Below, in pieces: positions 54,041-63,091 of a DNA stretch of 64,000 bases. This DNA is from UBA11612 sp964475755. Lineage in GTDB: Bacteria; Pseudomonadota; Alphaproteobacteria; Rhodospirillales; Rhodospirillaceae. The stretch spans positions 1 through 64,000 of the forward strand of contig CAYYXR010000006.1 in the NCBI GenBank assembly GCA_964475755.1. The letters are read 5' to 3'. The position numbers and the translations under genes are program-made. Below the pieces are notes generated by a model. It worked only from the letters and a program-made list of their open reading frames with translations. It did not search any database and was not told the origin of the DNA. The stretch's first letter is position 1. Every line of letters starts with the position of its first letter.

Positions 54041-55321
54041 ATGGACGGCGCGGCGGCTAACGACACCAACGTTGCGGATTTAATGGCCGACATCGGCCGC
54101 AAGGCCCGTGACGCCTCGCGCATACTCGGCGCGGTCAAAGCTGAACAGAAAAATGCGGCGTTGGCGGCTGCCGCCGCCGCGCTACGCGCAAATACCGGCG
54201 CCATTAAAGACGCCAATGCAAAAGATATGGATGCGGCAAAAGCTAAAGGTCTAAGCGGCGCAATGCTCGACCGGCTTGAGTTGAATGATGCCCGCATTGA
54301 TGCCATGGCAAAAGGATTGGAAGATATCGCCCAGCTGAACGACCCTGTCGGCGAAATCATTACCTCCTGGACACGTCCGAACGGGCTCCAGATCGAGCGT
54401 GTCCGCACGCCTCTTGGGGTCATCGGCGTCATTTATGAGTCGCGGCCGAATGTGACGGCCGATGCGGGCGGATTGTGCCTGAAGGCTGGAAATGCCTGCA
54501 TATTACGTGGTGGATCGGAAAGCTTTCATTCGTCTCGTGCCATTCTTACGGCCCTTCAGTCGGGTTTACGCGAAGCAGGCTTACCCGAGACCGCCATTCA
54601 GATGGTTCCAACCACGGACCGCGCCGCCGTCGGCAAAATGCTGACCATGACAAAATATATCGATGTCATCGTGCCCCGAGGCGGGCAGTCGCTCGTGGAG
54701 CGCGTCATGCGCGAATCCCGCGTGCCGACCTTTCTGCATCTTATTGGCCTGTGCCACACCTATATTCACAGCGACGCCGATCCGAAGAAAGCGCGCGACA
54801 TTGTGCTAAACGCAAAAATGCGCCGCACGGGCATTTGCGGCGCAACTGAAACAGTGTTGGTGGACGAAAATGTCGCATCATCCATCATGCCTTCGATCTT
54901 GGAAGATCTGGACAAGGCCGGTTGTGAAGTGCGCGGGGACCAGGCGCTTCAAGCGTTGAGCGGGAAAGTCGTGCCCGCGACCAATGAGGATTGGGATACG
55001 GAATATTTGGAGCCGATTGTATCCATCAAGACCGTCAAGAATCTGGATGAGGCTGTGACCCATATTTTGGCGCATGGCAGCGACCACACGGACTCCATCG
55101 TGACCGAAAACAGGGATGCGGCAGAGAAGTTTATGAACGCGCTCAGCAGCGCTATCGTCATGCACAATACCTCCACCCAATTTGCGGATGGCGGTGAATT
55201 CGGTATGGGCGCGGAAATCGGCATTGCGACCGGCAAGCTTCACGCCCGCGGCCCTGTTGGAGTCGAGCAGCTGACAACTTTCAAATACAAGGTGCGCGGT
55301 GACGGGCAAATCCGCCCCTAA
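54041..55321 (+). CDS. proA: Glutamate-5-semialdehyde dehydrogenase (gamma-glutamyl phosphate reductase)
   Basis: Second step of proline synthesis. The 426-residue aldehyde-dehydrogenase-fold protein contains GVIGVIYESRPNVTADAGGLCLKAGNACILRGGSE-type segments, the catalytic Cys in KMRRTGICGATETVLV and the C-terminal GPVGVEQLTTFKY. The ORF starts at ATG 54041 and its 3' end overlaps nadD by 23 bp. Confidence 0.97.
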   Translation: MDGAAANDTNVADLMADIGRKARDASRILGAVKAEQKNAALAAAAAALRANTGAIKDANAKDMDAAKAKGLSGAMLDRLELNDARIDAMAKGLEDIAQLNDPVGEIITSWTRPNGLQIERVRTPLGVIGVIYESRPNVTADAGGLCLKAGNACILRGGSESFHSSRAILTALQSGLREAGLPETAIQMVPTTDRAAVGKMLTMTKYIDVIVPRGGQSLVERVMRESRVPTFLHLIGLCHTYIHSDADPKKARDIVLNAKMRRTGICGATETVLVDENVASSIMPSILEDLDKAGCEVRGDQALQALSGKVVPATNEDWDTEYLEPIVSIKTVKNLDEAVTHILAHGSDHTDSIVTENRDAAEKFMNALSSAIVMHNTSTQFADGGEFGMGAEIGIATGKLHARGPVGVEQLTTFKYKVRGDGQIRP

Positions 55322-55931
55322 AGCCACGCCGATCGTTCCGCCCTTTGGTGACCGGCGCCGCAGGCGCATCGGGTTGCTGGGCGGCTCGTTCAATCCTGCT
55401 CACGACGGGCACGTGCACATCAGCCAGGAAGCCCTAAAACGCCTAAATCTCGATCAAGTCTGGTGGCTGGTGAGTCCTCAAAATCCACTAAAATCTGCGA
55501 GGGATATGGCGTCGCTTCGAGACAGGGTCGATCAGGCGAAATCGGTTGCACGTGACCGGCGGATTATAGTTACAGGCATAGAAAGCGACCTTGGAGTGAA
55601 TCGCAGCGCACAATCGCTTCGGGCTCTGTCGCGCCGATACCCAAATTTGCGGTTCGTCTGGCTCATGGGCGCGGACAATCTGGCCCAAATTCCACTTTGG
55701 TGGCGATGGACGCGTATCTTTCACACTGTTCGCGTTGCAGTTTTCGACCGCAGTCCGTATTCTTATGAAGCGCTGGCCGGCAGCGCGGCGCGGCGTTACG
55801 CGCGGTCTCGAGTAAGGAGGTCATTGTCAATCTGGTTTCGATCGCCTCCTTCCTGGACCTATATGGCCATTCGCCGCCATCCGGCTTCGGCAACCGCGTT
55901 GCGCGCTAAAAGAAAACGCGCAGGCGTTTAG
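55299..55931 (+). CDS. nadD: Nicotinate-nucleotide adenylyltransferase
   Basis: Joins nicotinate mononucleotide with ATP in NAD synthesis. The 210-residue product shows RIGLLGGSFNPAHDGHVHIS (HxGH), the NPLK segment and the C-terminal ATALRAKR corresponding to the usual SxTxIR motif. The start is GTG 55299, overlapping proA; a downstream start would cut into the nucleotide-binding loop. Confidence 0.93.
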   Translation: MTGKSAPKATPIVPPFGDRRRRRIGLLGGSFNPAHDGHVHISQEALKRLNLDQVWWLVSPQNPLKSARDMASLRDRVDQAKSVARDRRIIVTGIESDLGVNRSAQSLRALSRRYPNLRFVWLMGADNLAQIPLWWRWTRIFHTVRVAVFDRSPYSYEALAGSAARRYARSRVRRSLSIWFRSPPSWTYMAIRRHPASATALRAKRKRAGV

Positions 55932-55940
55932 GCAAATAGA

Positions 55941-55954
55941 AGGAGGCAAACATC
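55941..55954 (+). promoter_or_regulatory. Shine-Dalgarno AGGAGG in front of an ATC start of rsfS
   Basis: AGGAGG (55941-55946) is followed by a five-base spacer (CAAAC) and ATC at 55952-55954. No ATG, GTG or TTG lies in this frame between the stop at 55937 and 56081, so this site decides the start. Confidence 0.65.
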
Positions 55955-56326
55955 CGCGCCAAGAAATCTCCGTTCGACCTGCAAAAAACAGTCGACACGA
56001 TCCTTTCCTCTCTTGATGCCGACAAAGCACAAGACGTCCTATCCATAGACCTTGCCGGTAAAACAAGCATCGCAGACCGCATGATTATTGCGTCCGGAAA
56101 CTCGGGCCGCATGGTTGCCGCCATGGCTGATCATTTGGTTTCAAAGCTCAAGGATATTGGACTGAAACCCAAAAGCGAGGGGCAAACACAAGGCGACTGG
56201 GTGCTGATTGACGCCGGAGACGTCATCGTTCATCTGTTCCGCCCCGAAGTCAGAGCGTTTTACAACATCGAGCGCATCTGGACCGCACCTGTTTCAGTGG
56301 TATCCGGGTCGGCGCAACGCGCCTAA
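55952..56326 (+). CDS. rsfS: Ribosomal silencing factor RsfS, apparently initiated at ATC
   Basis: Binds L14 and blocks subunit joining in starvation. With the ATC start the product is 124 residues and its N-terminus aligns with the family: KKSPFDLQKTVDTILSSLDADKAQDVLSIDLAGKTSIADRMIIASG. The first standard codon, ATG 56081, would give an 81-residue fragment that lacks a conserved helix and strand. The remainder (QTQGDWVLIDAGDVIVHLFRPEVRAFYNIERIW) is intact. The only other near-cognate start is CTG 55979, without a ribosome binding site. An error for ATG is the alternative explanation. It sits 20 bp after nadD and 23 bp before rlmH, the usual place. Confidence 0.85.
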   Translation: MRAKKSPFDLQKTVDTILSSLDADKAQDVLSIDLAGKTSIADRMIIASGNSGRMVAAMADHLVSKLKDIGLKPKSEGQTQGDWVLIDAGDVIVHLFRPEVRAFYNIERIWTAPVSVVSGSAQRA

Positions 56327-56349
56327 CGGCGGGTGTTCAATCGGAAGCC

Positions 56350-56808
56350 ATGAAAATTTTCTTGGTCGCGGTGGGGCGGATGAAGGCCAGCCCGGAAAAA
56401 ACGCTGTATGAGCACTACACCGGCCGCCTAAGCTGGCCAATCAAATTAAAAGAAATCGAATTAAAAAAAGAAACGGATATCGCGTCCCGTAAAACACGCG
56501 AAGGCGAGGCTCTGCTCGCGGCGGTTCCCGAACGCGCACGCATTGTTGCCTTGGATGAGAGGGGAAAACCTTTTTCCAGCGAGGAATTCGCCAAACGGAT
56601 CGGCACATGGCAAGATTCGGGCGAGCAGACCATAGCCTTCCTAATCGGCGGCGCTGATGGCTTGGACAAAGCGGTGCGTGAACGCGCCGATTTGATATTG
56701 TCCTTTGGCGCACTCACTTGGCCGCACATGCTGGTACGCGGATTATTGGCGGAGCAACTCTACCGCGCGCAGAGTATACTCTCCGGCCATCCCTATCATC
56801 GAGCCTAA
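56350..56808 (+). CDS. rlmH: 23S rRNA pseudouridine-1915 N3-methyltransferase
   Basis: SPOUT-class methyltransferase of 152 residues, the usual length. The SAM-binding knot segments IAFLIGGADGLDKAVR and LSFGALTWPHMLVRGLLAEQLYRA are diagnostic, as is the C-terminal HPYHRA. It closes the obgE-to-rlmH run. Confidence 0.96.
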   Translation: MKIFLVAVGRMKASPEKTLYEHYTGRLSWPIKLKEIELKKETDIASRKTREGEALLAAVPERARIVALDERGKPFSSEEFAKRIGTWQDSGEQTIAFLIGGADGLDKAVRERADLILSFGALTWPHMLVRGLLAEQLYRAQSILSGHPYHRA

Positions 56809-56813
56809 CGCCT

Positions 56814-57752
56814 TTGACCAAACCGCCTCGCCCAGAATCTGACCCCCTGACTTACACCGCCAATTCCATTGATCGCGCGGCGCTGTCCCGAACTAACAGC
56901 GCCCACGTCCAGAGATTGATGAAAAGTGGTGCGGCGCGTTTTGCGCCGATCTGGAATCAGCGGCATCCAGTCACGGACGAGCCGCGCGCTATCATTTTTA
57001 CATACGAGGAAGCTACGAAGTTATTTGATCTTGAGACGTTGCCTGTGACCTTCCTCGGGCTGGACAACGGTACGCCTTGGTTCGCCATTGGGCTTCCCGC
57101 AACCGATGCGCCGCCGACGCTCAACATGGATGCGAACTTCGTCATTTTGAATGAAGTCGTCGGCATTTTGCCCGCGCAAGACGCCACTTTGTTGGCCTAT
57201 GCGCGCGCTATGTCCATTTGGCATTCGAACCATCTGCATTGCGGCCGCTGCGGGTCGCCCACTAAAAGCACGGAAAGCGGACACAGCCGAACGTGCTCAA
57301 ATTCACAGTGCGGGTATCGGTCCTTCCCGCGCACCGATCCCGCAGTCATTACATTGGTAACAGATGGAAAGCGTTGCCTCCTTGGCCGCCAAGCCCAATG
57401 GCCTGCCGGCATGTATTCCACCATCGCCGGGTTTGTGGAACCGGGAGAAACCCTAGAGCAAACCGTGCGCCGGGAAGTGCGTGAAGAGACCGGCATTGAA
57501 GTGGGCGATGTGCGCTATATCGCCTCGCAGCCGTGGCCGTTTCCATCCTCCATCATGCTCGGCTTTCGCGGACAGGCATTGTCGACAAATATTCACCGCG
57601 ACGACGACGAGTTAGAGGATTGCCGCTGGTTTACACGGGCTGAATTGAATTCTTTCGGCGACCGGAATGACGGCGGATCAGGCTTTAAATTGCCCGGCCG
57701 TTATTCAATCGCGCGATACCTTATCGAAGACTGGCGCAGGGACTCTGGCTAG
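56814..57752 (+). CDS. nudC: NAD(+) diphosphatase NudC
   Basis: Hydrolyses NADH to NMNH and AMP and can remove NAD caps from RNA. The 312-residue product has an N-terminal domain, a four-Cys zinc ribbon (CGRCGSPTKS...CSNSQC, about 140-165), a complete Nudix box (GFVEPGETLEQTVRREVREETGI, shown here in part as GETLEQ and REVREETGI) and the NudC-specific ASQPWPFPSSIMLGF. The start is TTG 56814, five bases after the rlmH stop; no ATG in frame keeps the N-terminus. It abuts the convergent pheA with no gap. Confidence 0.92.
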   Translation: MTKPPRPESDPLTYTANSIDRAALSRTNSAHVQRLMKSGAARFAPIWNQRHPVTDEPRAIIFTYEEATKLFDLETLPVTFLGLDNGTPWFAIGLPATDAPPTLNMDANFVILNEVVGILPAQDATLLAYARAMSIWHSNHLHCGRCGSPTKSTESGHSRTCSNSQCGYRSFPRTDPAVITLVTDGKRCLLGRQAQWPAGMYSTIAGFVEPGETLEQTVRREVREETGIEVGDVRYIASQPWPFPSSIMLGFRGQALSTNIHRDDDELEDCRWFTRAELNSFGDRNDGGSGFKLPGRYSIARYLIEDWRRDSG

Positions 57753-58616
57753 CTACTCTCTGTGCCGGTACGGATCGGCAGGATATGTGCCCAGAATTTT
57801 CACGTCCTTCGAGAAGAATCTGAGCTCCTCGAGGGCGAGCTCCAGGGGCCGTTCGTCAGGATGGCCATCCACATCCGCATAGAACTGAGTCGACGCGAAA
57901 TGTCCACCAATCATATAGCTTTCCAGCTTGGTCATATTGACGCCGTTGGTGGCAAACCCACCCATGGCTTTGTAGAGCGCGGCGGGAACACTGCGCACCT
58001 GAAACACGAAGGACGTCACATACGGCCCGCCTTTCCTTGCATTCGTTTTCGCCGGCGCGCGCGACATGATCACAAAGCGCGTCGTATTGTGCTCGGCATC
58101 TTCGATGCCCACCGCCAAGGATTTGAGCCCGTAAATCTTTGCCGCGAGCTTGGATGATATTGCGCCGACGGTTTTGTCGGCACGCTCTGCGATGTTCTGC
58201 GCTGAGCCCGCCGTGTCCGCGGCGATAATCGGTGTGAGTTTGTGTTTGCGCAAAAACTTCCTGCACTGGCCAAGCGCATGTACATGGCTTTCCACTTTTT
58301 TAAGCGTCTTCAGTGAGGCGCCCGGCACCGCCAACAAGTGATGATTTACCCGCAGGAAGTGCTCGCCGATAATGTGCAAGCCCGAGTGGGGCAACAAATG
58401 ATGTATGTCCGCGACACGCCCCGCCACGGAATTGTCGATCGGGATCATGGCGAGCTTCGCCCTGCCCTTTTGAACGGCGGCAAAAGCATCTTCAAACTGG
58501 GCACAGGGCAGCGCTGTCATTTTTGGAAACCGTTCCGCACAAGCCATGTGCGAATAGGCGCCTGGCATACCTTGGAAGGCGATCGTGTTCGACGGCTTTG
58601 AGACGGACTTCACCAT
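57753..58616 (-). CDS. pheA: Prephenate dehydratase
   Basis: Converts prephenate to phenylpyruvate in phenylalanine synthesis. The 287-residue single-function protein has the periplasmic-binding-like catalytic domain (IAFQGMPGAYSHMA; PIDNSVAGRVADIHHLL; catalytic NTTRFVIM) and a C-terminal ACT domain for phenylalanine feedback (GFATNGVNMTKLESYMIGG). No chorismate mutase is fused. kdsB lies 11 bp upstream on the same strand. Confidence 0.95.
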   Translation of the reverse strand: MVKSVSKPSNTIAFQGMPGAYSHMACAERFPKMTALPCAQFEDAFAAVQKGRAKLAMIPIDNSVAGRVADIHHLLPHSGLHIIGEHFLRVNHHLLAVPGASLKTLKKVESHVHALGQCRKFLRKHKLTPIIAADTAGSAQNIAERADKTVGAISSKLAAKIYGLKSLAVGIEDAEHNTTRFVIMSRAPAKTNARKGGPYVTSFVFQVRSVPAALYKAMGGFATNGVNMTKLESYMIGGHFASTQFYADVDGHPDERPLELALEELRFFSKDVKILGTYPADPYRHRE

Positions 58617-58627
58617 TGTCGCTACCC

Positions 58628-59362
58628 CTACCCTGCACCCAAGAGTTTGCGGGCGCGTTCCAAATCCGCTGGCGTATCTACGCCAAGAGGGATCGTATCG
58701 ACCAGGGCGGCCGCCATCCGCATGCCGTTTTCCAATGCCCTCAATTGTTCGAGGCGTTCGCGTAGTTCCAAGATCGTCGGTTTTAATTTTACAAACCTTC
58801 GAAGGGCCTCGCGCCGAAACGCGTAAATGCCGATATGGTGATAGTGATCGCCTTCACCGGACGGGACGCAATTGCGGCTGAAATACAGCGCCGGACCGGT
58901 ACGCTCTCCAGGTGAAAGAGACAAAGCGGCTTTGACCACCGCTGGATCGGATAATTCGCTATTTTCTGTTATCCGCGCAACGACCGTCGCAATGTCGATG
59001 TTCTTATCCGAAAGAGGGGTAATAGATGCGGCAACGAGCGCGGGGTCCAAGGTCGGCAAATCGCCCTGCACGTTGACCACGACGTCGTGCTCACCCTTTG
59101 GATCAATTGCTTCCGCCGCCGCGTGAACGCGATCGGAGCCGGAGGGCAAATCAGGATCGGTCAGAACTGCATGCCCGCCAGCCGCTTCTATAGAATCCAC
59201 AATAGCTTGATCGCCCGCGGCCACGACAACCGGACCGACATCCGCCTGCACCGCACGGCGCCACACATGCACGATCATGGGCGCGTCACCAATCATGGCG
59301 AGCGGTTTGTCGGGCAGTCTGGTGGCCTTTAGGCGGGCCGGAATAACAACCAAAGCGGTCAT
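58628..59362 (-). CDS. kdsB: 3-deoxy-manno-octulosonate cytidylyltransferase (CMP-Kdo synthetase)
   Basis: Activates Kdo with CTP for the LPS inner core. The 244-residue product starts TALVVIPARLKATRLPDKPLA and has VVNVQGDLPTLDP and HHIGIYAFRREAL. The long open frame upstream of ATG 59362 is not family sequence. It is direct evidence of a Gram-negative outer membrane and forms an operon with pheA. Confidence 0.95.
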   Translation of the reverse strand: MTALVVIPARLKATRLPDKPLAMIGDAPMIVHVWRRAVQADVGPVVVAAGDQAIVDSIEAAGGHAVLTDPDLPSGSDRVHAAAEAIDPKGEHDVVVNVQGDLPTLDPALVAASITPLSDKNIDIATVVARITENSELSDPAVVKAALSLSPGERTGPALYFSRNCVPSGEGDHYHHIGIYAFRREALRRFVKLKPTILELRERLEQLRALENGMRMAAALVDTIPLGVDTPADLERARKLLGAG

Positions 59363-59593
59363 GGCAGGTCTGTTCACAGCGTAAACCGGGGCGAAGTAGC
59401 CCCCTGGCAGGCAAGGCAGCGGGGAGAAATACAGGACTTGCGGGGCCCTTCCAAGAGCTTCCAGGCAAGGGGCCGCAAATTGGCCATCGGGCCAGAAAAG
59501 CAGGGATTTTCGGGCACAAGACACCTTGATTCGTGTTGAGATTTGGGGTGAAACCCAGTATGCACTTCGCAAATTCACACGGGGATCTGTGGC

Positions 59594-60217
59594 ATGCCTA
59601 ACAAAATGACTCTTTACGCCGTTATTTCGGCCTTCTGGCTGGCTTTTCTGGCCATCCTTGGCGTCAATTTGGTTGGCGGGCTCATCATGCCCCATGAGGA
59701 AGAGGTCGCCACATCGGGCTACCCGATCGAGGCGGCTGAAGAGGAAGTGGCGGTCGCGACATCAGACGAGCCTGAAGAGCGTCCCAGCGCCTTACCGCTC
59801 ATTGCCTCGGCAACGGTTGACGACGGTGCTAAGGGCTTTCGCAAATGCCAATCCTGCCACAGCGTTGACGCTGGCGTGCCGAGCGGCACCGGGCCGAACC
59901 TGCACAATGTTGTCGGCCGTTCCATTGCCGCAGTTGGAGATTTCGGCGGCTATAGCGATTCCTTGCGCGGGATCGGCAGCGCATGGACATATGAGCTCCT
60001 CGACGATTATCTCGAGGATCCCAAGCGCCTTGCCCCTCAAGGCACCATGTCGTTTATCGGTCTGAAAAAGGCTGATGAGCGCGCCGCTGTGATCAAGTTT
60101 CTGATGGCCAACACGGAGAATCCTCCGCCGGTTCCGGAAATCGCCGTGGAAGAGCCCGCTGAAGAGGCCGCCATGGAAGGTGAAGCCGAGGACGCTTCCG
60201 AAGCCGCCGCCGAATAA
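59594..60217 (+). CDS. Membrane-anchored class I c-type cytochrome
   Basis: A 207-residue protein with an uncleaved N-terminal anchor (about residues 7-32), an acidic linker, then a cytochrome c domain: heme-binding KCQSCHS (about 94-98), FGGYSDSL and the axial Met in GTMSFIGL. It resembles the membrane-bound c552/CycM electron carriers that link complex III to cytochrome oxidase in alphaproteobacteria. The C-terminal 30 residues are almost pure Pro/Glu/Ala, an acidic tail whose role is unknown. It diverges from kdsB. Confidence 0.92.
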   Translation: MPNKMTLYAVISAFWLAFLAILGVNLVGGLIMPHEEEVATSGYPIEAAEEEVAVATSDEPEERPSALPLIASATVDDGAKGFRKCQSCHSVDAGVPSGTGPNLHNVVGRSIAAVGDFGGYSDSLRGIGSAWTYELLDDYLEDPKRLAPQGTMSFIGLKKADERAAVIKFLMANTENPPPVPEIAVEEPAEEAAMEGEAEDASEAAAE

Positions 60218-60226
60218 ACAGCCATT

Positions 60227-61042
60227 ATGGCGGGCGCCGAATTTTTAGACGCCTGCGTTACGCTGCTACACCGCCTCGCGGATCGCAGCGGCGAAATTGC
60301 GCTCCAACATTTCCGTACAAAAGTCGCAATTGATGCGAAAGGCGATGATTCGCCCGTAACCATCGCCGACCGCGACGCCGAAGCAGCCATGCGCGAGAGG
60401 ATCGCCGCGGCGTTTCCGGATCACGGCATCATCGGCGAAGAGCATGGCCGAGAACGCGCCGACGCCGAGTGGCTGTGGATTCTCGACCCAATAGACGGCA
60501 CACGTTCCTTCATTCACGGCGTTCCGTTGTTCGGGACGTTGATCGGTCTTTGGAAAAATACGGTGGATGGTAAGGGCGTACCGTACTTGGGCTGCATCAA
60601 TCATCCCGCGCTTAATGAGCGTTGGATCGGTGGTCAGAACCTGGGCACCACTCTTAATGGACAGCCCGTAACAGTCCGGGCCTGCCCAACTCTTTCAGAA
60701 GCATCCCTCTACTACACGGGATCAGACTGGTTTACGCCGGAGGAGAAGAGAAAATTCGGCGCTGTTACAAACGCCGTCAAGGCGTCGCGTGCAGGTGGCA
60801 CTGACTGCTACCACTACGCGATGATAGCATCCGGCTGGACCGATATTGTGGTTGAAGCGGACCTCAAGCTTCACGACTACGCCGCCATCGTTCCGGTTCT
60901 GTCCGCTGCTGGCGCGACCGTATCCGATTGGAATGGGGCGCCTTTGGCCCTAGAGTCGGAATCAACGGTAAACGGGCAGGTGCTGGCATGCGGCGATGCG
61001 CGTGTGCAGGCGGAGGCCGTTAAAAAGCTGCAAAGCGGGTAA
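60227..61042 (+). CDS. Inositol monophosphatase-family phosphatase, probable histidinol-phosphatase
   Basis: A 271-residue Mg-dependent phosphatase. It has the metal-binding Glu segment IIGEEHG, WILDPIDGTRSFIHG and the final Asp segment VEADLKLHDYAAIVPVLSAAG. The DPIDGTRSFIHGVPLFGTLI pattern is closer to HisN-type histidinol-phosphatases than to general inositol phosphatases, but the call is by eye. It is 9 bp after the cytochrome gene. Confidence 0.82.
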   Translation: MAGAEFLDACVTLLHRLADRSGEIALQHFRTKVAIDAKGDDSPVTIADRDAEAAMRERIAAAFPDHGIIGEEHGRERADAEWLWILDPIDGTRSFIHGVPLFGTLIGLWKNTVDGKGVPYLGCINHPALNERWIGGQNLGTTLNGQPVTVRACPTLSEASLYYTGSDWFTPEEKRKFGAVTNAVKASRAGGTDCYHYAMIASGWTDIVVEADLKLHDYAAIVPVLSAAGATVSDWNGAPLALESESTVNGQVLACGDARVQAEAVKKLQSG

Positions 61043-61088
61043 TTTGAGAGCCCGCTAAAAGCGGCGCCGATTTCGGAGGACGAGACAC

Positions 61089-63053
61089 ATGCGCCGGGGA
61101 CTATCGTTAATTGTTGCGGTCATTTTGGGGATTACCACTGCACCCGCTTTTGCCACCGTCAAGGGACGCCCTGTACACGCCATCGCATTGCACGGAGAAC
61201 CGAAACACGGACCGAACTTTGAACATTTTGACTATGTGAATCCTGATGCTCCGAAGGGCGGCACGCTAACGCTTCCCAACGCAAACGACCAAACCTTCGA
61301 CACGTTCAATCCATTCACGCTTAGAGGCACATCCGCCCGCGGCACGGGATTAATTTTCGAAACCTTGATGACGAACGGCGATAACGAGCCGTTCACCATG
61401 TACTGCATGATTTGTCAGACCGTTGAGGTCGCGGAAGACAATTCATGGGTTGAGTTTGTCATTCGCCCCGAAGCTCGCTTTCAGGACGGGGCGTCCATAA
61501 CGGCAGAAGATGTCAAATTCACTTTTGATATTCTGACTGAACAAGGGGCCCCCGTTTACAGGATTTATTATGCCGACGTTGATCGTGTTGAAGTCCGCGG
61601 TGAACTAAACGTACGGTTTATTTTTAAAACGACGGAAAATCCGGAACTGCCTTCCATCATTGGCCAACTGCCCGTTGTCTCTAAAGCGTACTGGGAAGGA
61701 AAAGATTTTTCCGACACAACATTGGAGCCTCCCCTTGGCAGTGGTCCTTATATCGTCGATTCCTTTGAAGTAGGCCGTTTCATTATCTACAAGCGAAACC
61801 CAGACTACTGGGCCAGAGACCTCAACGTTGTTCGCGGCATGTTCAATTTCGACCGCGTGCGATACGAATATTTCCGGGACGATACCGTTCGTTTCGAAGC
61901 GTTCAAAACCGGCGGGTTTGATTTACACAATGAGCGAACCGCTGCGCGATGGGCGACAGCTTACAACTTTCCCGCCTTTGAAAATGGCCACGTCAAAAAA
62001 CTTGAAGTGACCGCTGGCACACCCATGGGGGCCCAAGGATTCACATGGAATCTACGCCGGTCAAAGTTTCAAGATCGAAGAGTCCGCGAAGCCTTAAATC
62101 TTGCATTCGATTTTGAATCCCTCAACCGCACTATTTTTTACGATCAGTACACAAGGTTGCGTAGTTATTGGCAGCGATCGGAACTTGAAGCCAAAGGCCT
62201 TCCAACGCCGGAAGAATTAGAGCTTCTAGAGCCCCTGAAAGACCTGATTCCTCCCGAAGTGTTCACACAGGAATTCAGTCAACCCGTCACGAGCGAAGGA
62301 AGTGGTCCGCGCGATAACCTTCTCAAGGCGAGAGCTCTTTTGGAACAAGCGGGCTGGGAAAACGTGAATGGTGAACTTGTGAACCGTGCAAGCGGCGAAA
62401 AGTTCAACTTCGAAATTCTTCTTGTGCAGGCGAGTCTTGACCGAATCGTGCTGCCGTGGTTCCAAAATCTGGAGCGGCTTGGCATCAAAGGAAACATCCG
62501 CGTCGTGGATGTGAGTCAGTTCATAAATCGCGTTAATGAATTTGATTTTGATGTCATCGTCGGCGGCGTTCAAAATTCCCTAAGCCCCGGCAACGAACAA
62601 GCGGAGTACTGGGGTAGCGAATCAGCCGATAGACCGGGGAGCCGCAATTACGGCGGAGTCAAAGATCCGGCAATAGATAAATTGATTGAAACAATTATAG
62701 CCGCGCCCACGAGAGAGAATCTTGTCACCGCCAGCCATGCCTTGGATCGGGTACTGACCTGGAATTATTTCACTGTGCTGCACTACGGCTCGCTCGCTGA
62801 AAGGTACGCTTATTGGTCGAACAAAATTCAGCGCCCCGACACATTCCCTCTGATGGGCTTTCCCGCACCCGGCACTGGGGCAATTGCGACGTGGTGGGCT
62901 GTATCGAACGCCGCAGATCAAGCCGCGGACACCGATCAGCCTGTTGCGGGCGACGGAGCGTCGTCGGGCATGCCTTGGCTACCGCTGGCTTTTGTTTTGG
63001 GCAGTCTGATCGTGTTTTTTGCCGTCCGCCATCGAAACAGAAGCAACACTTAA
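61089..63053 (+). CDS. ABC transporter family-5 solute-binding protein, YejA-like, with C-terminal membrane anchor
   Basis: A 654-residue exported binding protein. It has a cleaved signal (AFA near residue 23), then HAIALHGEPKHGPNFEHFDYVNPDAPKGG, the typical YejA start, and the remaining oligopeptide-binding fold. YejA proteins deliver peptides or related ligands to YejBEF. Unlike most, it ends with a predicted membrane helix (WLPLAFVLGSLIVFFAV) and a basic tail, so it may be held in the membrane. GGAGGA precedes ATG 61089. A close paralogue follows in 38 bp; the permease genes are presumably downstream. Confidence 0.9.
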   Translation: MRRGLSLIVAVILGITTAPAFATVKGRPVHAIALHGEPKHGPNFEHFDYVNPDAPKGGTLTLPNANDQTFDTFNPFTLRGTSARGTGLIFETLMTNGDNEPFTMYCMICQTVEVAEDNSWVEFVIRPEARFQDGASITAEDVKFTFDILTEQGAPVYRIYYADVDRVEVRGELNVRFIFKTTENPELPSIIGQLPVVSKAYWEGKDFSDTTLEPPLGSGPYIVDSFEVGRFIIYKRNPDYWARDLNVVRGMFNFDRVRYEYFRDDTVRFEAFKTGGFDLHNERTAARWATAYNFPAFENGHVKKLEVTAGTPMGAQGFTWNLRRSKFQDRRVREALNLAFDFESLNRTIFYDQYTRLRSYWQRSELEAKGLPTPEELELLEPLKDLIPPEVFTQEFSQPVTSEGSGPRDNLLKARALLEQAGWENVNGELVNRASGEKFNFEILLVQASLDRIVLPWFQNLERLGIKGNIRVVDVSQFINRVNEFDFDVIVGGVQNSLSPGNEQAEYWGSESADRPGSRNYGGVKDPAIDKLIETIIAAPTRENLVTASHALDRVLTWNYFTVLHYGSLAERYAYWSNKIQRPDTFPLMGFPAPGTGAIATWWAVSNAADQAADTDQPVAGDGASSGMPWLPLAFVLGSLIVFFAVRHRNRSNT

Positions 63054-63091
63054 GCCTTAGCTCAGTTACGCCAGTTTAGGACCTTCCTCTC

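Noticed and set aside
59363..59695. Upstream extension of kdsB to about 355 codons
   Set aside because: Family sequence begins at ATG 59362; the extension overlaps the divergent cytochrome gene and its promoter region.
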